In this document: positions 1 through 9,111 of the stretch, one piece after another | Position numbering within the stretch: position 1 is the stretch's first letter | How the letters are laid out: each line of letters opens with the position of its first letter | DNA from: Parapedobacter tibetensis | Lineage (GTDB): Bacteria; Bacteroidota; Bacteroidia; Sphingobacteriales; Sphingobacteriaceae | Assembly: GCF_024704835.1 (NCBI RefSeq) | Contig: NZ_JAMXBE010000005.1 | Location: 316,778 to 380,777 of the forward strand | Direction of reading: 5' to 3' | DNA length: 64,000 bases | Notes under the pieces: model-generated | The model's input: the letters and a program-made list of their open reading frames with translations, nothing else | Told to the model about the DNA's origin: nothing | Databases searched by the model: none | Program-made: the position numbers and the translations under genes

Positions 1-1
1 G

Positions 2-727
2 GCTAAGACGGCCAGTGCCGAATCGGTTTCCGCCGGCGACGAGCTGGAATACACGATCACGGTGACGAACACGGGCGACGTTGACTACAACGGCATCACG
101 GTCGTTGACAACATCCCCGTGAACACGGCATACATCGAGGGCAGCGCCAGTCCCGGCGCCACGGTGAACGGCGACGTGCTGGGCTGGACGCTTGACGTCC
201 CCTACGGCGAAAGCCGCGAGGTGGGCTTCCGTGTCAGGGTTGCGGACAACCTGACGGATGTGGAAAGCATCCATAACGTGGCGGTGGTCACGGGTGATGA
301 CCCGGAGAACCCCGAGGAGCCTGAGGTTGAGGTCCCGACGGATCCGATGAAATCGTTCGGGGCGGCTAAGACGGCCAGTGCCGAATCGGTTTCCGCCGGC
401 GACGAGCTGGAATACACGATCACGGTGACGAACACGGGCGACGTTGACTACAACGGTATCACGGTGGCCGACAACATCCCCGCGAACACAACATACATCG
501 AGGGCAGCGCCAGTCCCGGCGCCACGGTGAACGGCGACGTGCTGGGCTGGACACTTGATATCCCCTACGGCGAAAGCCGCGAGGTGGGCTTCCGGGTCAG
601 GGTTGCGGACAACCTGACGGACATCTCCAGCATCCATAACGTGGCGGTGGTCACGGGCGATGACCCGGAGAACCCCGAGGAGCCTGAGGTTGAGGTCCCG
701 ACGGATCCGATGAAATCGTTCGGGGCA
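2..727 (+). repeat. Two 363-bp near-identical tandem repeats inside the adhesin gene
   Basis: Copy 1 is 2-364 and copy 2 is 365-727, a period of 363 bp or 121 codons. They differ at only a few positions, for example around 110-130 versus 473-493. The third copy (728 to about 1078) encodes a similar domain but has diverged strongly in DNA. The first two are therefore a recent duplication that may continue upstream of the window. Confidence 0.93.
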
Positions 728-1984
728 ACCAAGACGGTGTCCGATGCTAGCGGTGATGGCAAAGCCGGAGTGGGTGAGGAGCTTACCTATACCATAACGG
801 TCACGAATACAGGCAATGTAACTTATGAAGGAATCACGATAGCCGACGAAATCCCTGCTCATACCACCTACGTGGAAGGCAGTGCAACCCATAATGGCGT
901 ATTTGACAACAATAAATTGGCTTGGACGGTGGATGTACCTGCGGATGAGAGCCTCAGTGTTAGTTTTAAAGTGAAGGTTAATGAAAATATCGTAGATATT
1001 TCCTCCATCAAGAATATCGCCACAGTGACAGGTGACGAACCCACCGATCCAGAGGAACCAGAGGTGGAGATCCCGGTAATCATTGGTCCCACAGCAACAG
1101 ACGACGAAGGAACAACGGATCAAGGCGTAGACATTACACTTGATGTATTAGCAAACGATGAAGAAGGCAATAGTCAAATTGTTCCAGGAACTGTACGCTT
1201 GATAGACCCCGTTACGGACAATAAAGTAACCGAAATAACTATACCCAACGAAGGAAGCTACACAGTCAATGAAGATGGAACGGTGACATTCATCCCTAAC
1301 GAATCCTTTGTAGGAGTCTCCACCATCGAATACACGGTGGAGGATGAGAATGAGTTGGAGTCCAACCGGGCGACAATCACGATCACTGTGGAAGCTGTAG
1401 CAGCAGAAATTCCCCCTACTACGGTAGATGATGAAGCAACAACACCGTATGGCGAAGCCGTGAGTATTCCGGTGCTGACCAATGATGCAGAAGGCAGTAG
1501 CCCGATTGTGCCCGGCACCGTCAACTTGGTAGATGATAATGGTAATCGAGTGAAGAGTTTGAGCATACCCGGAGAAGGCCATTATCAAGTAGCCAACAAT
1601 GGCGTGGTTACATTTACGCCAGCGAACGGTTTCGTAGGCGTGAGTACGGTTCGCTATGAGATAAGTGATGAAAACGGACTGGTATCCAATATGGCTACCA
1701 TTACAGTTACGGTGGCCGCACGTCCATTCAAGATTCCCAATGTGTTTACACCTAATGGAGATAGCCGCAACGACGTGTTTGAGATTGTCGGCTTTGAAGG
1801 GTTTGATCGTGTAGAAATCACGGTGGTCAACCGTTGGGGAAATGAAGTGTACCGGAACACCAATTACCAAAATGATTGGGATGGACAAGGTCTCAATGAG
1901 GGTACATACTATTACGTCATCTTTACCCATGATGCTGGACGAAGAGATCGTTATGCTGGGTGGGTATTAATCAAACGTCAATAA
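2..1984 (+). CDS. T9SS type-B secreted repeat adhesin, 5' partial
   Basis: The frame is open from the window edge, so the true start lies upstream; 660 residues are visible. Three DUF11-like beta-sandwich repeats of about 121 residues come first (visible residues 1-121, 122-242, 243-360), each with a YTITVTNTG motif and an EEPEVE linker. Two cadherin-like/Ig-like modules follow (about 362-475 and 476-570, with ATDDEGTT and DVLANDEEG motifs). The end (from about 578, PNVFTPNGDSRNDVFEI and NRWGNEVY) is the gliding-motility-associated C-terminal domain, which in known families directs type IX secretion and surface attachment. Repeats 1 and 2 are almost identical in DNA and markedly GC-rich, while everything after about 737 has ordinary composition. 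A PorP/SprF gene follows 97 bp downstream, the usual partner. Probably a cell-surface adhesin; its ligand cannot be inferred. Confidence 0.9.
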   Translation, partial: AKTASAESVSAGDELEYTITVTNTGDVDYNGITVVDNIPVNTAYIEGSASPGATVNGDVLGWTLDVPYGESREVGFRVRVADNLTDVESIHNVAVVTGDDPENPEEPEVEVPTDPMKSFGAAKTASAESVSAGDELEYTITVTNTGDVDYNGITVADNIPANTTYIEGSASPGATVNGDVLGWTLDIPYGESREVGFRVRVADNLTDISSIHNVAVVTGDDPENPEEPEVEVPTDPMKSFGATKTVSDASGDGKAGVGEELTYTITVTNTGNVTYEGITIADEIPAHTTYVEGSATHNGVFDNNKLAWTVDVPADESLSVSFKVKVNENIVDISSIKNIATVTGDEPTDPEEPEVEIPVIIGPTATDDEGTTDQGVDITLDVLANDEEGNSQIVPGTVRLIDPVTDNKVTEITIPNEGSYTVNEDGTVTFIPNESFVGVSTIEYTVEDENELESNRATITITVEAVAAEIPPTTVDDEATTPYGEAVSIPVLTNDAEGSSPIVPGTVNLVDDNGNRVKSLSIPGEGHYQVANNGVVTFTPANGFVGVSTVRYEISDENGLVSNMATITVTVAARPFKIPNVFTPNGDSRNDVFEIVGFEGFDRVEITVVNRWGNEVYRNTNYQNDWDGQGLNEGTYYYVIFTHDAGRRDRYAGWVLIKRQ

Positions 1985-2081
1985 GAATTAAACGAAGTAA
2001 AGCAATAAAGTAAAGGAAATGTATCCCAGCTCAGTAATACGACGATTAGCTGCGGTGCGAATCCCCCAACAAATAATAGCT

Positions 2082-3092
2082 ATGAAGCACATTATAAAAA
2101 CAGTAGGGTTGGTTTTCGGGCTGCTTACAGCCTTGAGCGTGCGCGCCCAGCAAAACATCCAATTCACACAGTATATTTTCAATTCGATGAGCGTGAATCC
2201 AGCCTATACGGGCTATAAGGAGGAATGGTTTGGACAATTGGGATTACGTAGCCAATGGGTAGGATTAGAAGGAGCTCCGCGCACAGGGTCACTTTCCATA
2301 GATGGGGTGGTAGACCCGTTAGCCAAACGGCATGGTTTAGGCCTTCAGATAACGGCCGACAAGCTTGGGCCACAATCGGCTACATCCGCCTATGCAAACT
2401 ACGCTTTCCGTCTTAGACTGAACGAAGAAGATACGCAGCGGCTTAGTTTCGGTATCGGTGCCGGAGTGACGCAGTATAGCCTTGATGGGACAATGTTGGA
2501 TCCCATAGAAGGCAGCGACCAATTGCTCCCTCCTGGTAAGATTAGCAATTATGTGCCGGATATCCGCTTTGGTATCTACTATTACAATCCGCGCTGGTAT
2601 GCAGGAGTGTCTGCGATGGACCTGCTGTCGGGCGATCAAAGCAATAATATTTTCCGTTGGGACAACACAACGACGGACAATATCCGCCGTAAACGTCATT
2701 TGTATTTCATCGGCGGGGCGCTGTTCGACCTTTCGCAAGGTTTGAAGCTGCGTCCGAGTCTGTTGGTGAAGGAAGATTTCAAAGGGCCAACAAGCCTTGA
2801 CCTGAATGCGATGTTCATCTTTGGCGACCGGTTCTGGTTGGGGGCCGGCTGGCGCACCGGAGTGACAGTGTTCGAACGGGAATACAATCGTGTGAGCGGC
2901 AATAGCTTAAGTGGACGTAATTCATTCGCCGCGGTGACCCAAATCTATGTGACGGAAACGCTGCGGATTGGTTATTCGTATGACCATATCGTGAGCCGGT
3001 TGTCGAGTGTGCAAAATGGTTCACATGAAGTAACATTGGGCATTACGTTCGGCCGCCGAGAACAGCGGCTGTTGAGTCCACGTTTTTTTTAG
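2082..3092 (+). CDS. PorP/SprF family type IX secretion membrane protein
   Basis: This 336-residue protein begins with a clear signal peptide (MKHIIKTVGLVFGLLTALSVRA, cleaved before QQ). The ATG at 2082 is chosen because the longer open frame from 2019 would put 21 non-signal residues in front of it. The sequence QQNIQFTQYIFNSMSVNPAYTGY is the hallmark start of PorP/SprF proteins, outer-membrane barrels that T9SS substrates with type-B C-terminal domains need. Its place directly behind a type-B substrate gene matches the common adhesin-SprF pairing. A PorE-like gene follows 48 bp later, so the three probably form one transcription unit. Confidence 0.92.
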   Translation: MKHIIKTVGLVFGLLTALSVRAQQNIQFTQYIFNSMSVNPAYTGYKEEWFGQLGLRSQWVGLEGAPRTGSLSIDGVVDPLAKRHGLGLQITADKLGPQSATSAYANYAFRLRLNEEDTQRLSFGIGAGVTQYSLDGTMLDPIEGSDQLLPPGKISNYVPDIRFGIYYYNPRWYAGVSAMDLLSGDQSNNIFRWDNTTTDNIRRKRHLYFIGGALFDLSQGLKLRPSLLVKEDFKGPTSLDLNAMFIFGDRFWLGAGWRTGVTVFEREYNRVSGNSLSGRNSFAAVTQIYVTETLRIGYSYDHIVSRLSSVQNGSHEVTLGITFGRREQRLLSPRFF

Positions 3093-3140
3093 GATATACC
3101 TCACTGGATGACAATTTAAATCAAATAGCTACTTAAGATT

Positions 3141-5084
3141 ATGGAGAAGATATACATATATGGAATTATCGCTGTCATGGCCCTACTACCTGGCATCACG
3201 TTATCGCAAGAACAACCCAGCTTGCGCGACCGTGCCGAAGAGTCATATCGTCGATATGAATATGCGCATGCGGCAGCAATGTATACCAAATTGGTGGACA
3301 GACGCGATCCACGATTGGAAGATCTTGAACGATTGGCAACATGCTATATCCAAGTGCGGGATTTCGAGTCGGCAGAAAACTGGTATGCACGGGTGGTGCA
3401 ACACGAGAGTAATAAACCCGAACACTTATTGGCCTACGGGAACGTGTTAAAAGCCAATGGGAAATATGCAGAAGCGAAGCAGCAATTGGAAAATTATGCG
3501 GAGCGGACAGGCAACCGGGAGCATGTAGCTCTGCAGTTGGCTGGGTGTGATTCAGCAGTCGTTTGGTTGGCTTCCCCCACAGCGCATAAGGTGGCAAACG
3601 AATCGGAGGTCAACACACCACTTTCGGAATTTTCGGCATATCCGGTGGGCGACAAGGTGTACTATGCCGGGGAACCCGCGACCACATCCGGCAAAACCCA
3701 TGGTTGGACAGGGCATGCATTTTTGCGCATTTACTCCGCACAACTTTCCGCTTCCGGAAACTTAAGCACACCTTCGATGGTCCAAGATGGTATCAGCGAT
3801 TTGCCCTACCATATCGGCCCGGTCGTTGCGGAAAAAGAAGGAAACACCCTATTTGCAACCCGCACTCATGTGGGGAAAGAAGGGGAACTTGTGCGTGAGC
3901 AGCGGCGTAGATACCACACGAACACGTTAGAATTGTATACCTACAAAAAGGAGGGAGCGGGGTGGCTAGCGGAGCCTTTTGCCCATAACAACGCAAAGGA
4001 ATATTCGGTGGGGCATGCTGCGTTATCCGTTGATGAAAACATATTGTATTTCGTGTCCGATATGCCAGGAGGCCTGGGCGGTACAGACATCTGGTATTGT
4101 GAGCGCCAATCCGACGGAAGTTGGGGAACACCGGCGAATGCTGGCAACGAAGTGAATAGTTCTGGGGACGAAATGTTCCCAAATATTGGCCCGGATGGAA
4201 CACTGTATTTTTCGAGTGATGGATTCGCGGGAATGGGTGGACTTGATGTATTCAGCGCAACGGGGCAAAAAGGAATGTGGTCAACACCGGAGAACCTAAG
4301 GTATCCGCTGAACAGCGCGGGGGATGACTTCGCTTACATCACAGTTGATGAAAACGATATGGGTTACCATGGCTTCCTTTCGTCAAACAGGCGCGGAGGC
4401 AAGGGCGGTGATGACATTTATTCATTCTCCTTTGAAAGACCGAAAATTATCATCATTCTGCGGGGAACCACGTCAGACAAAAATACGGGAGAACGTCTGC
4501 CGGCTGCATCGGTAACCCTTTATGATGGTAAGCGGGAAATCGTGGCGAAGAAAAGCAGCAGCAACGAAGGGACATTTGAGTTTACGCTGGATCGCGACAT
4601 GGATTATACGGTATTGGGCCAAAAGCAAGGCTACCACGCAGATTCGGCCAAGGTAAGTACACAGGGTATTAGTAAATCCGATACATTGGAAGTTGCACTC
4701 CTGTTAGAACCGGTTTTCAAGGTTGGCGATACGTTTGAATTGGAAAATATTTATTACGATTTCGACAAGCACAACATCCGCGCTGATGCAGCCGCAATCC
4801 TGGATGAGCTGGTACGGACAATGCGCGATAACCCGACGTTGAAAATCGAACTATCAAGCCATACAGATAGCCGAGGTAGTCACGCATACAACGAGGCATT
4901 ATCACAGCGTCGAGCGCAATCGGCGGTTGACTACCTAGTAAGCCGTGGCATCGCACGTGATCGGATGATAGCCAAAGGTTACGGGGAAACCAAGTTGGTA
5001 AACCGTTGCTCGGATGGTGTTCCGTGTTCACGTGAAGAGCATCAGGCCAATCGGAGGACTGAAGTGACTGTGTTAGCATTTTAA
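3141..5084 (+). CDS. PorE-like OmpA-family protein (TPR, PD40 propeller, CRD, OmpA)
   Basis: The 647-residue protein has a signal peptide (cleaved near LSQEQ), a TPR-like helical region (about 25-155), a WD40-like PD40 beta-propeller (about 160-430; repeats such as FVSDMPGGLGGTDIW and YFSSDGFAGMGGLDVF), a carboxypeptidase-regulatory-like domain (about 433-525) and a C-terminal OmpA peptidoglycan-binding domain (from about 527; YYDFDKHNIR, SSHTDSRG and SQRRAQSAVDYL with the conserved Asp and Arg). This domain order is that of PorE of the type IX secretion machinery, which links the secretion ring to peptidoglycan. Bacteroidota carry several paralogues of this architecture, often next to SprF genes, so this may be an accessory copy and not the core PorE. 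It lies convergent to tyrA with only 8 bp between the stops. Confidence 0.88.
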   Translation: MEKIYIYGIIAVMALLPGITLSQEQPSLRDRAEESYRRYEYAHAAAMYTKLVDRRDPRLEDLERLATCYIQVRDFESAENWYARVVQHESNKPEHLLAYGNVLKANGKYAEAKQQLENYAERTGNREHVALQLAGCDSAVVWLASPTAHKVANESEVNTPLSEFSAYPVGDKVYYAGEPATTSGKTHGWTGHAFLRIYSAQLSASGNLSTPSMVQDGISDLPYHIGPVVAEKEGNTLFATRTHVGKEGELVREQRRRYHTNTLELYTYKKEGAGWLAEPFAHNNAKEYSVGHAALSVDENILYFVSDMPGGLGGTDIWYCERQSDGSWGTPANAGNEVNSSGDEMFPNIGPDGTLYFSSDGFAGMGGLDVFSATGQKGMWSTPENLRYPLNSAGDDFAYITVDENDMGYHGFLSSNRRGGKGGDDIYSFSFERPKIIIILRGTTSDKNTGERLPAASVTLYDGKREIVAKKSSSNEGTFEFTLDRDMDYTVLGQKQGYHADSAKVSTQGISKSDTLEVALLLEPVFKVGDTFELENIYYDFDKHNIRADAAAILDELVRTMRDNPTLKIELSSHTDSRGSHAYNEALSQRRAQSAVDYLVSRGIARDRMIAKGYGETKLVNRCSDGVPCSREEHQANRRTEVTVLAF

Positions 5085-5092
5085 CACCAATC

Positions 5093-5932
5093 TTACTTTA
5101 AGATTCGTTGGATTTTATTGGATTTCTTGATTAATTTATAAAATGCATCGTAATCCTCATTGGTCAATACTTCGTGCACATTTTGTAACTGCTTGATGTG
5201 CTCTTGAAGCACTTCAAGCACATTTTCTCGGTTTTGTTTGAAAATGGGAGTCCACATGTCAGGTGAACTTTTGGCGAGACGTACGGTTGATTCGAATCCG
5301 GATCCTGCAAGTTCGAATATCCTGCCCTGCGATTTTTCTTTTTCCAGTACGGTAAGCGCCAATGCAAAGGAAGTGATGTGTGAGATGTGCGATACATAGG
5401 CCGTATGCACGTCATGTTCATACGCATTCATGAACGTGGTGTGCATCTCCAACTGTTCGGTAATAGAATCCATTATTTCAAAGGCATCCTCATCGCTGTT
5501 CGTCGCGTCTACGTATACCATCATCTTACCTTTGAACAAATCGGTGGTAGCTGCTTCCGGTCCGGAATATTCCGTACCGGCCATGGGGTGGGCCGCCACT
5601 ACACGACCTCGCTTAGGATGATCTGCAATCGCCTTCATGATGCGTTCTTTAGTAGATCCCATATCGATAATCACTTGATTGGCTATCCGATCCAGGAGAG
5701 CAGGCAAAAGACTTAGGATGGAGTCCACAGGTATGGTCAGAAAGATGACTTCACAGCGGTCTACCGCTTCTTCCAATGATGCACCTTCATCTATAAGCCC
5801 CATTTGGAGTGCTTTTTTTAGGTTGCTCTCATTTTTATCAACACCTATGATTTTGGTAGCAGCAAGCTTTTGTTTTAGGGTAATCGCAACCGACCCTCCA
5901 ATGAGCCCTACACCAACTATGGCTATGTTCAT
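5093..5932 (-). CDS. tyrA: Prephenate dehydrogenase
   Basis: This 279-residue enzyme starts at once with a Rossmann NAD(P)-binding motif (MNIAIVGVGLIGGSVA). It also carries conserved prephenate dehydrogenase segments: IDMGSTKERI, the AAHPMAGTEYSGPEAA active-site stretch with its His, and SHISHITSFAL. It oxidatively decarboxylates prephenate to 4-hydroxyphenylpyruvate in tyrosine synthesis. The length fits a stand-alone catalytic unit without chorismate mutase or ACT domain. A PLP aminotransferase lies 29 bp upstream on the same strand, a typical aromatic amino-acid pair in Bacteroidota. Confidence 0.93.
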   Translation of the reverse strand: MNIAIVGVGLIGGSVAITLKQKLAATKIIGVDKNESNLKKALQMGLIDEGASLEEAVDRCEVIFLTIPVDSILSLLPALLDRIANQVIIDMGSTKERIMKAIADHPKRGRVVAAHPMAGTEYSGPEAATTDLFKGKMMVYVDATNSDEDAFEIMDSITEQLEMHTTFMNAYEHDVHTAYVSHISHITSFALALTVLEKEKSQGRIFELAGSGFESTVRLAKSSPDMWTPIFKQNRENVLEVLQEHIKQLQNVHEVLTNEDYDAFYKLIKKSNKIQRILK

Positions 5933-5961
5933 TTCTACTTACGTTGTTTTTTAATAAATGA

Positions 5962-7131
5962 TTACTGGTTAATCACCGTATTTGCGATGCGGTCATAAGC
6001 TTCGTCCAATAGTTCTTCCCTGGCGCATAAGCTCACGCGGATGTAGGCATCACCACCATTCCCAAAAATCCCTCCCGGAGTGATGAAGACCCGAGATTTT
6101 TGGAGGATTTCATCGCTCAGCGCATAACCATCCGGATACGAGGCTGGCGCCTTGGCCCACACGAACATGCCTACTTGGTTTTTGTCGTATGAACACCCGA
6201 TCCCATCCAGTAAATGGTATACATGCGCTCTTCGCTTCCGATAAGTCTTGTTTAATCCGTCGTACCATTCCGAACCCAGTGTCAATGCCTTCGTGGCGGC
6301 CATCTGTACGGGCAAGAACATCCCCGAATCCATGTTGCTTTTAAACCGCAGGATTTCACTGACACGCGCTTCCGCGCCAATCAGCATGCCTACGCGCCAA
6401 CCAGCCATGTTGGCTGATTTGCTCAATGAATTAAGTTCGATGGCCACATCCATTGCTCCTTCGATAGCCAGAAGACTTTGTGGATGGTCATTGAGGATGA
6501 AACTATAAGGATTGTCATGGCACAGCAGGATATGATGTTGCTTGGCAAAAGCCACTACCTCCCTGAAAAATGATTCCGGAGCAGCTGTTCCAGTCGGCAT
6601 ATGGGGATAATTCATCCACATCATCTTGACGCGACTCAGGTCATTTTTAGCCAACGCATCCAAGTCGGGCAGCCAGTTGTTCTGGGGAGTTAGCGCATAA
6701 GGAATGCCTATTGCCCCACTCAACTGTACGGCCGAAGAATAGGTGGGATATCCCGGATTGGGTATCAGCGCCTCGTCACCATCCTGCAGGTAGGTCATGC
6801 AGGTATGCACAATACCCTCCTTAGAACCGATGAGCGGCAATACATTCACGTCTGGATCCAACAATACCCCATAGTAATGCTCATACCACGCTGCCATTGC
6901 CTGCCGTAATGCCGGTATGCCTTTATAGCTTTGATAGGCATGCGTATGAGGCAAAGAGGCAAATTCACTAAGCGTTTGGATGACCGCTGGATGAGGAGGT
7001 AAATCTGGACTCCCAATCCCTAAATTGATGACTTTCTCGCCTGTTTGGTTTAGTCTGTCGATTTCCCGTAGCTTTTTCGAAAAATAGTATTCTTCGGTGT
7101 GTTGCAACCGCTTTGCAACTTGTATCTGCAT
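5962..7131 (-). CDS. Class I/II PLP-dependent aminotransferase
   Basis: The protein has 389 residues and fold-type I aminotransferase motifs: NLGIGSPDLPPHP near the N-terminus, NPGYPTY, NYPHMPTGTAAP (a variant of NPxNPTG), and the PLP-binding lysine in LNSLSKSANMAGWRVGM. The C-terminus has the substrate-carboxylate Arg region (AYIRVSLCA). Placement directly upstream of tyrA suggests it transaminates aromatic or related keto acids. Similar proteins are also annotated as LL-diaminopimelate or aspartate aminotransferase, so the exact substrate is open. It is divergent from the ABC exporter gene. Confidence 0.85.
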   Translation of the reverse strand: MQIQVAKRLQHTEEYYFSKKLREIDRLNQTGEKVINLGIGSPDLPPHPAVIQTLSEFASLPHTHAYQSYKGIPALRQAMAAWYEHYYGVLLDPDVNVLPLIGSKEGIVHTCMTYLQDGDEALIPNPGYPTYSSAVQLSGAIGIPYALTPQNNWLPDLDALAKNDLSRVKMMWMNYPHMPTGTAAPESFFREVVAFAKQHHILLCHDNPYSFILNDHPQSLLAIEGAMDVAIELNSLSKSANMAGWRVGMLIGAEARVSEILRFKSNMDSGMFLPVQMAATKALTLGSEWYDGLNKTYRKRRAHVYHLLDGIGCSYDKNQVGMFVWAKAPASYPDGYALSDEILQKSRVFITPGGIFGNGGDAYIRVSLCAREELLDEAYDRIANTVINQ

Positions 7132-7198
7132 CGCTTTATTTTTGAGCGACTAAAATAAGTAAATCTATTCAATTTCCCACACTACCCTACTTTTTTAG

Positions 7199-7206
7199 TA
7201 GCTTTG
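7199..7206 (+). promoter_or_regulatory. Candidate -7 box (TAnnTTTG type) for the ABC exporter
   Basis: TAGCTTTG matches the Bacteroidota -7 consensus TAnnTTTG and lies 18 bp before the ATG at 7225. No clear TTTG -33 element is visible at the usual spacing. Confidence 0.45.
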
Positions 7207-7224
7207 CGACTTGTTCAATAATTG

Positions 7225-9045
7225 ATGAAGACATATTTTCGATTACTATCATACGCCAAACCCATAGAAAAATATGCGATTCCGTATGTGTTTTGCACCA
7301 TATTAACAGTCATATTCAGTACACTAAACCTTGCATTACTGATTCCACTTTTACATACGCTGTTCAATACCGGCGAGGGTAGTGAAGTGATCGAGAAGCC
7401 GGAACACTGGTATAGTATTATAGACTTTTTTAATTATTATGCGCAGCAAGCCAATATTTTGTATGGTCCATATGAAGCGTTACAGCGTGTATGCTATATT
7501 ATTGTATTGTCTGTACTCCTTAGTAATGTTTTCCGCTATTTCTCGCAGCGGATTATGGAGAACCTGCGAATACATACCTTGCTCAATTTGAGGAAGGCGG
7601 TATTTGATAATGTGATGAGTATGCACATTGGGTATTTCAACAACCAGCGTAAAGGAGATGTCATTTCAAAAATAGCTTCAGATGTGCAGGTTGTGCAGTA
7701 TTCCGTAACAGCAACTTTGCAAGTTGTTTTCAAAGAGCCCCTTCAACTGATCGCCTATATCGTCTTTTTGTTTGCTATTTCAGTGAAACTAACCTTATTT
7801 GCCATTTTGGTTATCCCATTATCGGCATTTATTATTTCGCGTATCGTTAAGCGTTTAAAGGCGCAAGCGACGTTGGCACAGCAAACATATGGCAACATGA
7901 TTAGTTATTTGGATGAAGCATTGTCTGGTATTAAGATCATCAAAGCATTCAATGGTGTCGAATTCATCAAGGATCGGTTTAATAATGAGAACGTGAAGTT
8001 TTCGAAAATCAGCCGGCGGATGGTAAGGCGGCAGCAACTGGGGTCGCCTGTCTCTGAATTGTTGGGTGTGGTCATGGTAGCGGTCATATTGCTATACGGG
8101 GGGAACCTTGTGTTGAGTGAAAGTGGAGATCTCGATGCAGCGGCCTTTATCGGTTATATTGCCTTATTTTCGCAAGTGATGCGGCCTGCAAAGGCATTGA
8201 CGGATTCCTTCAGTAATATCCATTCCGGCATTGCGGCTGGGGAGCGCGTATTGGAGCTTATCGATATGCGAAATGAAATCAAGGATTTGCCGGATGCAAC
8301 AGGTCCAGATTCGTTCAATCAGCATATCAAACTGGTTGATGTCAGTTTCTCTTATGGCGACCGACAAGTGTTACGGCACGTCAATCTGGAGGTGCCTAAG
8401 GGCCAAACCGTAGCGTTGGTTGGTCCATCAGGGGGAGGGAAATCGACGTTGATTGATCTCATACCGCGCTTCATTGATGTGGACGAAGGGGCAGTGCTGT
8501 TCGATGATAAGAATATCAAAGCATTGAAAATTACCAGTTTGCGTGAAATGATGGGGTTGGTTAATCAGGATTCCTTTTTATTCAATGATACCATCTTCAA
8601 CAATATAGCTTTTGCCGCTGAAGATGCCAGCATGGAGGAGGTGGAGCGTGCCGCGAAAATAGCTAACGCACATGATTTTATTTTGGAAACCCCAAACGGT
8701 TACCAAACCAATATCGGCGACAGGGGGACTAAGTTATCCGGCGGGCAACGTCAACGAATCTGCATTGCGAGGGCCGTCCTCAAAAACCCGCCCATCCTGT
8801 TGTTGGATGAAGCCACCTCCGCATTGGATACCGAATCTGAAAAACTGGTTCAGGATGCGTTGTCCAAATTGATGCAAAACCGTACCACATTGGTCATTGC
8901 CCACCGTTTAAGCACCATACAAAATGCTGGTAAAATCGTTGTGCTCGATGCAGGCCGTATTGCGGAAGAAGGCACACACATGGAGCTCATAGCCAACAAT
9001 GGGCTGTATAAAAAATTGATTGATATGCAACAGTTTGGCGAGTAG
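7225..9045 (+). CDS. MsbA-like ABC exporter (fused permease-ATPase)
   Basis: The 606-residue protein has six predicted membrane helices in the first ~320 residues (for example IPYVFCTILTVIFSTLNLALLIPLL and LLGVVMVAVILLYGG). A complete ATPase domain follows: Walker A GPSGGGKST near residue 400, Q-loop, signature LSGGQRQRICIARA, Walker B PILLLDEATSALD and H-loop IAHRLS. Half-size exporters of this type form homodimers; MsbA flips lipid A, and others export lipids, peptides or drugs. Bacteroidota have one such gene in many conserved loci, but the substrate is not shown by the sequence. The ATG at 7225 is preferred to the TTG just before it. Confidence 0.88.
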   Translation: MKTYFRLLSYAKPIEKYAIPYVFCTILTVIFSTLNLALLIPLLHTLFNTGEGSEVIEKPEHWYSIIDFFNYYAQQANILYGPYEALQRVCYIIVLSVLLSNVFRYFSQRIMENLRIHTLLNLRKAVFDNVMSMHIGYFNNQRKGDVISKIASDVQVVQYSVTATLQVVFKEPLQLIAYIVFLFAISVKLTLFAILVIPLSAFIISRIVKRLKAQATLAQQTYGNMISYLDEALSGIKIIKAFNGVEFIKDRFNNENVKFSKISRRMVRRQQLGSPVSELLGVVMVAVILLYGGNLVLSESGDLDAAAFIGYIALFSQVMRPAKALTDSFSNIHSGIAAGERVLELIDMRNEIKDLPDATGPDSFNQHIKLVDVSFSYGDRQVLRHVNLEVPKGQTVALVGPSGGGKSTLIDLIPRFIDVDEGAVLFDDKNIKALKITSLREMMGLVNQDSFLFNDTIFNNIAFAAEDASMEEVERAAKIANAHDFILETPNGYQTNIGDRGTKLSGGQRQRICIARAVLKNPPILLLDEATSALDTESEKLVQDALSKLMQNRTTLVIAHRLSTIQNAGKIVVLDAGRIAEEGTHMELIANNGLYKKLIDMQQFGE

Positions 9046-9058
9046 TTTAATTGCACCC

Positions 9059-9080
9059 AACTTGCGTTTTTAAGCAAGTT
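9059..9080 (+). terminator. Weak hairpin after the ABC exporter
   Basis: The arms AACTTGC and GCAAGTT (7 bp) enclose an 8-nt loop 14 bp after the exporter stop. No long T tract follows, so termination would be weak. The hairpin overlaps the likely mqnE promoter. Confidence 0.35.
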
Positions 9081-9084
9081 TAGC

Positions 9085-9092
9085 TAAGTTTG
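9085..9092 (+). promoter_or_regulatory. Candidate -7 box (TAnnTTTG) for mqnE
   Basis: TAAGTTTG matches the Bacteroidota -7 consensus, 19 bp before the mqnE ATG. A CTTG at 9061-9064 sits 20 bp upstream as a possible -33 element. Confidence 0.5.
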
Positions 9093-9111
9093 CTACATAA
9101 AATTTCAGGAT

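Noticed and set aside
1148-1930. 260-codon minus-strand frame inside the adhesin gene
   Set aside because: It is the reverse-strand shadow of a well-supported secreted protein and has no recognisable domain.
2019-2081. Longer N-terminus for PorP/SprF
   Set aside because: It would put 21 non-hydrophobic residues in front of a perfect signal peptide.
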